The translations under genes were made by a program, and so were the position numbers. This document shows, in pieces, positions 14,716 to 20,411 of a DNA stretch of 20,411 nt. A model generated the notes under the pieces. It made no database searches. It saw only the letters and a list, made by a program, of their open reading frames with translations, and was not told the origin of the DNA. Location of the stretch: contig JAPLMG010000202.1 in the NCBI GenBank assembly GCA_026387165.1, positions 1 through 20,411 of the forward strand, read 5' to 3'. Origin of the DNA: Candidatus Omnitrophota bacterium. GTDB taxonomy: Bacteria; Omnitrophota; Gorgyraeia; 2-01-FULL-45-10. Every line of letters begins with the position of its first letter. Position 1 is the stretch's first letter.

Positions 14716-16047
14716 ATGAAGATAGTTCTCATAGAGCCCACCGCTTCGGAGGGAAATGTCTACAGCAAGGCGGCCATGCCTTTATTGGGCCCGGTCTATC
14801 TCGGAACCATCTTAAAAAATAGGGGGCACGAGGTCGAGATCTACAACGAAGATATCAATAAGCCCGATTATTCGAAGCTCAACGCGGATCTCATCGGCAT
14901 CTCCATTTTGACTTCAACGGCCAAGCGGGGTTATGAGATAGCCGGACAGTTCCCCAAAGAGAAGGTGATCATCGGCGGCGTTCACGCGAGCCTGCTTCCG
15001 GAAGAGGCTCTTCCATTTTGCAGGCAGGTCGTAGTGGGAGAGGCCGATAATGTTATCGCTGATGTCGCCGAAGGCAGAAATACCGAGCCTATCGTTTACG
15101 GCACGCCGGTAGAGGATCTGGATACCCTGCCCAATCCCGACTTCACATTGATCAAAGGCTTTTGGCCCTCGTTCCTTACCATGCCCATCTCTACATCGAG
15201 AGGATGCCCTTTTGACTGCAGTTTCTGCTCGGTCACAAAGATCTTCGGCCGCAAATACCGTTTCCGCAGCGCCGAAAATATCATCGAAGAGATGAAGTCC
15301 AGGCGCACGAGATCATTCTTCTTCGTGGACGACAACTTTACAGCCGATCCGAAACGCACGCGGCTCCTGCTGGAGCTTCTGTTGAAGAATAAGTTAAATC
15401 ATTGGAACTGTCAGGTGCGCTGTGACGCCGCCAAAGATAAGGGGCTCTTAAGGCTCATGGCCGACGCGGGATGCAGGGCCGTCTGCATAGGGTTTGAGTC
15501 GATAAATCCCACGACATTACAGGCCTACAAGAAGAGGCAGACCCTCGATGATATCGTGAGCGCTATCCGTTCCTTTCATAGAAGGAAGATAAAGATCCAC
15601 GGCATGTTTATCTTAGGCGGCGAGGATGACGGCAAGAGCGCCATATGGGAGACCTTAAAGTTCACCATAAAACATAGGATAGACACTATACAGATGGCTA
15701 TACTCACTCCGTTCCCGGGCACGAAAGTCTATGAATCTCTCGACGCCCAGAAGAGGATCTTCACAAAAGACTGGAGCCTTTATGACGGCCAGCACGTTGT
15801 ATTCACTCCGAAATTGTTATCGGCAAAAGATCTGCAGATGAACGCTCTTCAGGCGTATAGAAAATTTTATTCTCTGCGCAGGGCATTTGCCTCGCTTATT
15901 CAGCTGCACTTCAGAAATGCCATGTTCCGCTTCATCGGCCATTTTAGTGTTAAGGAATGGGTAAAACATAATTGTAACATGACCTGGCTGGCGCAACCCA
16001 ACCCACGCTGTGGCCTTGCCCAAAAAAACGTAAAATGTACCTATTGA
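14716..16047 (+). CDS. B12-binding-domain radical SAM protein
   Basis: 443 aa. Residues about 1-125 form a Rossmann-like B12-binding-type domain (MKIVLIEPTASEGNVYSKAA, then PVYLGTILKNRGHEVEIYNE and GGVHASLLPEE). The radical SAM domain follows with the cluster motif C164-PFD-C168-SF-C171 inside SRGCPFDCSFCSV. FFVDDNFTAD and GFESINPTTL are usual for the B12-dependent class that includes methyltransferases and BchE/HpnP-like enzymes. The classical DxHxxG B12 motif is absent, as is common in this class. Substrate is unknown. It lies between a zinc-type microprotein and a metal permease, overlapping the permease start by 13 bp. Its C-terminus holds extra Cys residues (RCGL, KCTY). Confidence 0.85.
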   Translation: MKIVLIEPTASEGNVYSKAAMPLLGPVYLGTILKNRGHEVEIYNEDINKPDYSKLNADLIGISILTSTAKRGYEIAGQFPKEKVIIGGVHASLLPEEALPFCRQVVVGEADNVIADVAEGRNTEPIVYGTPVEDLDTLPNPDFTLIKGFWPSFLTMPISTSRGCPFDCSFCSVTKIFGRKYRFRSAENIIEEMKSRRTRSFFFVDDNFTADPKRTRLLLELLLKNKLNHWNCQVRCDAAKDKGLLRLMADAGCRAVCIGFESINPTTLQAYKKRQTLDDIVSAIRSFHRRKIKIHGMFILGGEDDGKSAIWETLKFTIKHRIDTIQMAILTPFPGTKVYESLDAQKRIFTKDWSLYDGQHVVFTPKLLSAKDLQMNALQAYRKFYSLRRAFASLIQLHFRNAMFRFIGHFSVKEWVKHNCNMTWLAQPNPRCGLAQKNVKCTY

Positions 16048-16928
16048 GAGATGCTTTTACGGATACGGTAAGACTGCTGCCTCTGCTGGCAGCTGTCTAT
16101 TTTTTTGTCTCATTTCTTGAATACCGCTATGGCGACCGCATGGGGCCTTTCTTAGCGCATTTTCACAAGTTCGGCCCGGTATTCGGAGCGCTGGTCGGCT
16201 GCATACCGCAATGTGGCTTTTCCGTAGTGGCATCCGCTTTATACGTAAAGAGAGTCATATCCGTCGGTACGTTGCTTGCGGTATTTTTATCGACCTCGGA
16301 TGAGGCTGTGCCGATACTTTTATCGATGCCGGACAAGGCGCACCTGGTAGGGACCCTTATATTGATCAAGGTAGTTATTGCCGTTACCGCGGGGATGGCA
16401 TTAGATCTTATACTGCACTCCATGCGGGTCTCAAAATTAAAACGCGCCTCTTCCTCCAAAGCCGACTGCGAGGACGCAATTATGGGGCATTCGGGATGCT
16501 GTGCTCACGGGGTAGATAAGGAGCGTTCAAAGATAAAATCCATGCTTATCCATCCACTATGGCATACAGCCAAAATATTTGTATTCTTGTTTGTCCTGTC
16601 GGCTGCCTTGAATTATTCGGTATATCTGATCGGCGAGAGTAGGATCGAAGGACTTCTTTTGAACGGCACCATATTCCAGCCGTTCCTTGCCTCGATGATA
16701 GGGCTTATACCGAACTGTTTTGCCTCGGTTCTCTTGGCCGGGCTCTTTGCCAAGGGTGCCATCAGTTTTGGTTCGATGGTAGCAGGGCTATTGGCCGGAG
16801 CGGGGCTGGGGATGCTTGTACTCGTGAAAGAGAGCAAGGATACGAAAGACACCATTTCCATTATTGGTCTATTGGTCGGGATAAGTGTTATCGCGGGCAT
16901 GGTTATTCAGATGTTGAGCGGGAAGTAA
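16035..16928 (+). CDS. ArsP_2-type metal permease (putative arsenic/manganese)
   Basis: 297 aa, about 8-10 transmembrane segments in two similar halves. GCIPQCGFSVVASALYVKR (Cys56 and Cys60) in the first half and GLIPNCFASVLLAGLFAKG in the second are the paired signatures of the PF11449 heavy-metal exporter family, also named arsenic efflux or putative manganese transporter. STSDEAVPILL is a further family motif. The hydrophilic loop between the halves is Cys/His-rich (DCEDAIMGHSGCCAHGVD), suited to binding metal. The ion is not certain. Its start lies inside the radical SAM gene with no good ribosome site, so it relies on coupling. A long hairpin follows 6 nt after the stop. Confidence 0.82.
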   Translation: MYLLRDAFTDTVRLLPLLAAVYFFVSFLEYRYGDRMGPFLAHFHKFGPVFGALVGCIPQCGFSVVASALYVKRVISVGTLLAVFLSTSDEAVPILLSMPDKAHLVGTLILIKVVIAVTAGMALDLILHSMRVSKLKRASSSKADCEDAIMGHSGCCAHGVDKERSKIKSMLIHPLWHTAKIFVFLFVLSAALNYSVYLIGESRIEGLLLNGTIFQPFLASMIGLIPNCFASVLLAGLFAKGAISFGSMVAGLLAGAGLGMLVLVKESKDTKDTISIIGLLVGISVIAGMVIQMLSGK

Positions 16929-16934
16929 AAATGT

Positions 16935-16998
16935 AAAAATGGGGACGTGTTCATTTTTCCAGTTTCCAGGAAAGAAAAATGAACACGTCCCCATTTTT
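16935..16998. repeat. Perfect 25-bp inverted repeat between convergent genes
   Basis: The arm at 16935-16959 (starting AAAAATGGGGACGTGTTCAT) is perfectly complementary to 16974-16998. The 14-nt loop itself contains TTTCC/GGAAA. Both outer ends are runs of five A or T, so on either strand the hairpin is followed by TTTTT and can act as a bidirectional terminator for the permease and DedA genes. The AAAAATGGGGAC core resembles REP-type palindromes that accompany Y1/REP-associated transposases in other bacteria; no transposase is in this window. Confidence 0.75.
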
Positions 16999-17006
16999 CA
17001 TTGGGG

Positions 17007-17633
17007 CTACTTTATAAAATATTTCAGCGCGAGAAAGCCGCCGACAGCCAGGAGAAGGAAGGCGATCGAAAAGATATCGAAATACTTCTCTATGGAATCC
17101 GATATTTTCTTACCGAATACGCGAAGCGCAGCCGCCACAAGGAAGAACCTGCCGGCGCGGCCTACGACAGAAGCCGCTACAAGCGTTGCCAATGATATCT
17201 TAAAAAGCCCCGCCGTAATGGTGATGGCCTTGTAAGGTATGGGGGTGAATGCGGCGGTGAATACCACCAAAAACGCGTTCTGAGCATATTTCTCACCGAG
17301 CATCTTTACGACGGCTTCGAGGTTGTAAGTCTGCACGATTAGCTTCCCGACAGTTTCGAATAAGCTCCATCCTATAAAGTAGCCCAGAAGCGCCCCCAAA
17401 ACAGATCCGAGTGTGCAGATCGCAGCATTGCGGATCCAGCTTTTCCGGTTAGCCACAACCATCGCTATCAGGAGTACATCGGGCGGAATAGGGAAGAAGG
17501 AGCTTTCGATAAACGCTATTAAAAATAGAGCGTACGGCGCCTGTTTTGTCCGGGCCCAGTGGAGCGTCCAGTCATAGAGGCTCCGTATCCAGCGAAGCGG
17601 CGCTTTCAAAGCGTATGATATATCTTTCTTCAT
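17007..17633 (-). CDS. DedA/YqaA family membrane protein
   Basis: 208 aa with a VTT (SNARE-associated) domain. Family marks are ESSFFPIPPDVLL near residue 43, with the conserved acidic residue and proline-rich re-entrant loop, and FTPIPYKAITITAGLFKIS followed by GRAGRFF near 130-165. These proteins sit in the inner membrane and, in characterised relatives, move undecaprenyl phosphate or other lipids and affect envelope homeostasis. The pattern fits the YqaA subgroup better than long DedA proteins. No ribosome site precedes ATG 17633; a perfect TATAAT ends 8 nt before it, predicting a leaderless mRNA. It converges on the permease gene through the 25-bp inverted repeat. Confidence 0.88.
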   Translation of the reverse strand: MKKDISYALKAPLRWIRSLYDWTLHWARTKQAPYALFLIAFIESSFFPIPPDVLLIAMVVANRKSWIRNAAICTLGSVLGALLGYFIGWSLFETVGKLIVQTYNLEAVVKMLGEKYAQNAFLVVFTAAFTPIPYKAITITAGLFKISLATLVAASVVGRAGRFFLVAAALRVFGKKISDSIEKYFDIFSIAFLLLAVGGFLALKYFIK

Positions 17634-17641
17634 AGAGGCAC

Positions 17642-17669
17642 ATTATAACAGAATCAAAATGTAAGTCCA
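17642..17669 (-). promoter_or_regulatory. Promoter of the DedA gene, leaderless layout
   Basis: On the minus strand TGGACT (17669-17664, 4/6) is followed after 16 nt by a perfect TATAAT (17647-17642). The start codon begins 8 nt after the -10, so the transcript would start at or beside the ATG. Confidence 0.6.
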
Positions 17670-17681
17670 GAAAAATGGGAC

Positions 17682-17712
17682 ACCGATGTATACCCCGGGG
17701 GTCTACATCGGT
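17682..17712. promoter_or_regulatory. Near-perfect 31-bp palindrome between divergent promoters
   Basis: ACCGATGTA (17682-17690) and ACCCC (17692-17696) are mirrored by GGGGT (17698-17702) and TACATCGGT (17704-17712), leaving one mismatch. It lies between the -35 elements of the DedA and radical SAM promoters, about 13-15 nt from each, where an operator would control both genes. It could instead be a REP-like repeat, since AAAAATGGGACAC directly to its left resembles the 16935 repeat. Confidence 0.6.
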
Positions 17713-17726
17713 CTTTCCAAAAAATC

Positions 17727-17755
17727 TTGATATAACACCGCGGCGCGCCTATAAT
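17727..17755 (+). promoter_or_regulatory. Promoter of the second radical SAM gene, leaderless layout
   Basis: TTGATA (17727-17732) and a perfect TATAAT (17750-17755) are spaced by 17 nt. The -10 ends 7 nt before ATG 17763, so transcription should begin on or next to that codon. The alternative ATG 17754 lies inside the -10 box and would be absent from the mRNA. Confidence 0.78.
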
Positions 17756-17762
17756 GCTATGC

Positions 17763-18710
17763 ATGCCTAAATACGATAAGGTGATCGAAGCGCCGTTCGA
17801 TTATTACTTCGGAGCTTTTCTCAATTTAAGCTGCAGCCTGCCATGCGAATACTGCGTCCAGAAGATATCGCTTCCTCGCGTGCCCATCGCCCATTACGGC
17901 ATGATCTCGGGCAAAGAGTGGGTGGACGCATTGAATAGTATTGCCGGCAGGACAAAGAAGAGATTTTTAAGGTATCCCAAGAGAAAGAAGATTTCTATTA
18001 CCGGAGGAGAGCCTTCTTTGCACCCGGACTTCATCTATATTCTGAATAATCTCGATAGAGACTGGAAGATAACGGTTACCTCGAATTTCACCTCGCCATT
18101 CTTTGATAAGGATATAAAATTTTTAAGGCAGATCAAGAGAAGGCGTGATCTTAAATTCAACGCCTCGTATCATTTCATGTATGCCGATATAGATAGATTC
18201 ACCGCGAATGTGAAGAAGATGAAAAGGTCGGGCTTTTTTGTCCATAGCATATTTCTTGTCGCGCATCCGGGACACATGAAAGAGGTAGAGGAATATAAAA
18301 ATAGATTATTAAAGATACACAAGATAGTGAAATTACAGCGCTTCTTCGGCAGACACGAAGGTGAGCTATATCCGTCGGAAAATGCTTACGATGTCGTATG
18401 CGAACAGGAGGACGGCATAAGGAATTACAAGGCTTACAGGGAGGCCTTTGGCCAATCCGGCAAAAAAGATGTACACTGCCGTGTGAAGAAAGTACTATTT
18501 GCTCCGAATGGGGATATATATAACTGCCACTATAAGCTTTATACGGGCCACAAAGATAAATTCGGCAATATGTTGGACAAAGCTCTGCATATAGTCATGC
18601 CGCAGGACTTATTCCTGTGTCATGATTACGGCTTTTGCAACCCCTGCGATTCCGAGGGGCACGCTTTTAAGTACCCGGACGGCAAAGAGTTCAATATAGG
18701 GCAGGCGTAG
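17763..18710 (+). CDS. Radical SAM protein with SPASM-like C-terminus
   Basis: 315 aa starting at the promoter-defined ATG. The cluster motif is C24-SLP-C28-EY-C31 in LNLSCSLPCEYC, and the SAM-binding motif is ITGGEPSLHPDF. Additional Cys residues at about 239, 255, 286, 292 and 295 (HCRVKK, NGDIYNCHY, LCHDYGFCNPCD) look like an auxiliary Fe-S site of the SPASM/twitch type, as used in enzymes that modify peptides, sugars or cofactors. No precursor peptide gene is recognised nearby, so the substrate is unknown. A divergent DedA gene shares its control region. The stop is followed within 10 bp by an interspersed repeat. Confidence 0.82.
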   Translation: MPKYDKVIEAPFDYYFGAFLNLSCSLPCEYCVQKISLPRVPIAHYGMISGKEWVDALNSIAGRTKKRFLRYPKRKKISITGGEPSLHPDFIYILNNLDRDWKITVTSNFTSPFFDKDIKFLRQIKRRRDLKFNASYHFMYADIDRFTANVKKMKRSGFFVHSIFLVAHPGHMKEVEEYKNRLLKIHKIVKLQRFFGRHEGELYPSENAYDVVCEQEDGIRNYKAYREAFGQSGKKDVHCRVKKVLFAPNGDIYNCHYKLYTGHKDKFGNMLDKALHIVMPQDLFLCHDYGFCNPCDSEGHAFKYPDGKEFNIGQA

Positions 18711-18719
18711 GATGAAATG

Positions 18720-18887
18720 CTCGTCATTGGAGGGCACGTCGTACTTCGTCATTGGAGGAAGCTGTAATATGCGTATTGGCTGACGAAGCAATCCCAAAAC
18801 GTGTTGTCAGACTGCCTGACGTAGTAGGACTTATTGAGATTGCTTCGTCGGAAGGTAGTCTTATAGTATCCTCCTCGCAATGACGAG
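18720..18887. repeat. Interspersed palindromic repeat, copy 2
   Basis: The element is 168 bp with perfect 10-bp terminal inverted repeats, CTCGTCATTG (18720-18729) and CAATGACGAG (18878-18887). Internally GACGAAGCAATC (18782-18793) pairs with GATTGCTTCGTC (18838-18849), a perfect 12-bp inverted repeat. The part 18744-18806 matches the reverse complement of 14363-14425, including CTTCGTCATTGGAGGAAGCT, then GGCTGACGAAGCAATC and AAAACGTGTTG. It occupies most of the gap between two radical SAM genes and encodes nothing. Confidence 0.8.
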
Positions 18888-18910
18888 TTGGAGGATGAAA
18901 AATTGATACT

Positions 18911-20008
18911 ATGCGCAAATATCTGCTAGTTACGATAATTTCGATCCTTTTGGCCACGCTTCTTTCGGGCGTTTCTTACGCCGACAAATCGGTACCGAGA
19001 GTCGCAACTTATTGGAATAAGGTTAAAGACAGGATAGTCCAGTGTGTTCTGTGCCCGCGTAGATGCGTTATCGATAACGGCCAAAGAGGCTTATGTACCG
19101 TCCGGGTGAATAAGGACGGGATGCTTTACACTCTCGGCTACGGCAATCCGGTCGCGGTTCATATTGACCCCATAGAGAAGAAACCGTTCTTCAATGTCCT
19201 GCCGGGTGCCAACGCGTTCTCTATAGCGGTGGCAGGCTGCAATATGCGCTGCCTCTTCTGCCAGAACTGGCAGATCTCTCAGGCCAGACCCGACGAGGTA
19301 ACCGCCTACGACATGCCTCCGGAAATGGTCGTATCCGAAGCTATAAAGGATAATTGTCCATTCATAGTATATACCTACACCGAGCCCACCGTATTTTATG
19401 AATATATGCTCGACATCTCGAAGCTCGCCAGGAGCAAAGGATTAAAGAACGGCATGCATACCTGCGGCTACATAAATCAGGAGCCGCTTAAAGAACTCTT
19501 GAAATATATGGATGCCGTCAACGTCGACCTGAAGGGCTTCAATGAAGAATTTTACCGGAAGATGGGAGCCTTCGCGTCTCTCGAGCCGGTATTAAACACG
19601 CTTAAGACCGTAAAGAGAGAAGGGGTGTGGTTGGAGATCACAAATCTGATAATACCCGGGTTGAACGACGATCCTAAAGAGATAAAGTTGATGTGCGAGT
19701 GGATAAGAGAGAATCTGGGAGCGGATACGCCGATACATTTTTCGAGGTTCATGCCTTCTTTCCGGCTTCAGAATCTGCCGCCCACGCCCATTTCGAAATT
19801 GGAAGAGGCTTACAGGATAGCTAAAGATGTCGGGCTTGAGTTTGTCTACATAGGCAACGTTCCCGGCCACGCCGGTGAAAATACATATTGCCCCCAATGT
19901 AAAAAACTTATAGTCGGCAGGACCGGTTACCGCATAACAGAGAATAATATCAAAGACGGCAAATGTAAGTTTTGCGGCAGATCGATATCGGGCGTATGGG
20001 GTAGATAA
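18911..20008 (+). CDS. amrS: AmrS-type radical SAM protein (AmmeMemoRadiSam) with signal peptide
   Basis: 365 aa. After residue 40 the AmrS pattern is clear: CVLCPRRC (Cys45, 48, 52) with RGLC (Cys62), then the radical SAM cluster C110-NMR-C114-LF-C117 followed by QNWQIS. PFIVYTYTEPTVFYEY, NVDLKGFNEEFYRKMG and NLIIPGLNDD are family motifs. The tail has two CxxC pairs (Cys327/330 and Cys352/355), a zinc- or iron-binding knuckle. AmrS works with AmrA and AmrB, which are not in this window, and its reaction is not established. Residues 1-24 look like a Sec signal peptide: MRKY, a hydrophobic core, then SYA before Asp25. An SD-like GGAGG (18890-18894) is 16 nt from the ATG, farther than usual, and no later Met could restore a shorter start. 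Confidence 0.85.
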   Translation: MRKYLLVTIISILLATLLSGVSYADKSVPRVATYWNKVKDRIVQCVLCPRRCVIDNGQRGLCTVRVNKDGMLYTLGYGNPVAVHIDPIEKKPFFNVLPGANAFSIAVAGCNMRCLFCQNWQISQARPDEVTAYDMPPEMVVSEAIKDNCPFIVYTYTEPTVFYEYMLDISKLARSKGLKNGMHTCGYINQEPLKELLKYMDAVNVDLKGFNEEFYRKMGAFASLEPVLNTLKTVKREGVWLEITNLIIPGLNDDPKEIKLMCEWIRENLGADTPIHFSRFMPSFRLQNLPPTPISKLEEAYRIAKDVGLEFVYIGNVPGHAGENTYCPQCKKLIVGRTGYRITENNIKDGKCKFCGRSISGVWGR

Positions 20009-20016
20009 CGAAAGCT

Positions 20017-20068
20017 TCGTCATTGCTTCCCCCACACCCAGCTTACTGGGTGTGGGGTCGCAATGACA
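20017..20068. repeat. Interspersed palindromic repeat, short copy 3
   Basis: GTCATTGC (20019-20026) and GCAATGAC (20060-20067) enclose a perfect 12-bp stem, CCCCACACCCAG (20030-20041) with CTGGGTGTGGGG (20046-20057), over a 4-nt loop. The stem sequence and flanks equal the left module of copy 1 (14288-14350) in reversed orientation with a shorter loop. It lies just after the amrS stop and might stabilise or terminate its mRNA. Confidence 0.75.
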
Positions 20069-20082
20069 AATTATGACTAAAA

Positions 20083-20411
20083 ATGATCAGCACATTTGTC
20101 ACTTACCTGCAGATCTTCGGGATCGGTTTCAGCTTCGGGCTCGCCGGGCCGTGTTTCCTGACTTGTACGCCCGTTCTCATCACTTATATAGCCGGAAGTA
20201 AACGTCTCTGGACGGAAGTTTACATAGACATACTCACATTTCTTTCCGGCAGGCTGCTCGCTTATATATTATTAGGGGCGCTGGCCGGGCTCTCCGGAGC
20301 TGTTTTAAAAAAATTCACCGGATCCTCCCTCTCTTTATATTTTCAGCCGCTTGCCGGGGCGGTGACCATCCTCTTCGCGGTCATCTTATTTATGGACAAA
20401 AGCAGTGACAG
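20083..20411 (+). CDS. CcdA/DsbD-like membrane protein, cut by window end
   Basis: The first 109 codons are in the window and the frame is still open at the edge. The product begins MISTFVTYLQIFGIGFSFGL with hydrophobic helices near residues 11-38, 52-74 and 90-105. GPCFLTCTP (Cys24 and Cys28) resembles the redox-active or structural Cys motif of the DsbD/CcdA and SafE (DsbD_2) transmembrane families, which pass electrons across the membrane or export sulfur anions. A pair with the exported-looking AmrS upstream would suit thiol or Fe-S chemistry outside the cytoplasm, but that is inference. No clear ribosome site precedes ATG 20083. Confidence 0.65.
   Translation, partial: MISTFVTYLQIFGIGFSFGLAGPCFLTCTPVLITYIAGSKRLWTEVYIDILTFLSGRLLAYILLGALAGLSGAVLKKFTGSSLSLYFQPLAGAVTILFAVILFMDKSSD

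Noticed and set aside
14288..20068. CRISPR array
   Set aside because: The repeats are kilobases apart, palindromic and variable in length, without regular spacers or cas genes.

Overview
This window reads as a bacterial chromosome fragment with moderate G+C. It lies mostly in a housekeeping and carbohydrate region, with an AT-richer accessory stretch at the left end. The set of GT4 transferase, DUF4912 protein, two GH57 enzymes and a DUF2934 protein, together with several radical SAM proteins, lysine-rich and zinc-ribbon microproteins and palindromic interspersed repeats, suggests a member of Candidatus Omnitrophota or a related uncultivated lineage. That placement is inferred from gene content; no rRNA or marker comparison was possible.

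Layout. (1) 1-2160: an accessory islet between two related, inverted, hairpin-rich segments (about 27-147 and 2051-2143). It holds a membrane-anchored unknown protein, a 20-codon remnant that looks like the start of a zeta-toxin-type P-loop kinase, and an intact RhuM-type protein with a C-terminal Fic/Doc motif. (2) 2161-3707: a membrane-anchored HExxH putative metallopeptidase and a six-helix membrane protein. (3) 3875-5072: a strong promoter driving a wHTH-MNT nucleotidyltransferase and a HEPN protein overlapping by 4 bp, which is a toxin-antitoxin layout. (4) 5157-6479 (minus): an MFS permease. (5) 6559-12196: an alpha-glucan operon of GT4 glycosyltransferase, DUF4912 protein, GH57 branching-enzyme-like protein, second GH57 protein and DUF2934 protein. 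The first four genes overlap, and a hairpin terminator follows. (6) 12290-14223: cold shock protein (minus), the ribosome-assembly GTPase Der (plus), and a 50-aa lysine-rich protein (minus) that converges on der with a 4-bp overlap. (7) 14505-16928: one promoter, a 53-aa Cys/His microprotein, a B12-binding-type radical SAM protein and an ArsP_2-type metal permease, closed by a perfect 25-bp inverted repeat. (8) 17007-18710: a DedA/YqaA membrane protein and a SPASM-like radical SAM protein, divergent around a near-perfect 31-bp palindrome. (9) 18720-20411: a repeat element, an AmrS-type radical SAM protein with an apparent signal peptide, a short repeat hairpin, and the start of a CcdA/DsbD-like membrane protein cut by the window edge.

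The observations most worth following up are these. Four genes (MFS permease, der, DedA, the second radical SAM) have a -10 box only 7-8 nt before the start codon and no Shine-Dalgarno, which predicts leaderless mRNAs. Other genes in the same window have clear ribosome binding sites. A modular palindromic repeat family occurs three times in gaps between genes. The toxin-like genes cluster in two places in the first 5 kb. AmrS carries an N-terminal export signal that is unexpected for a radical SAM enzyme.
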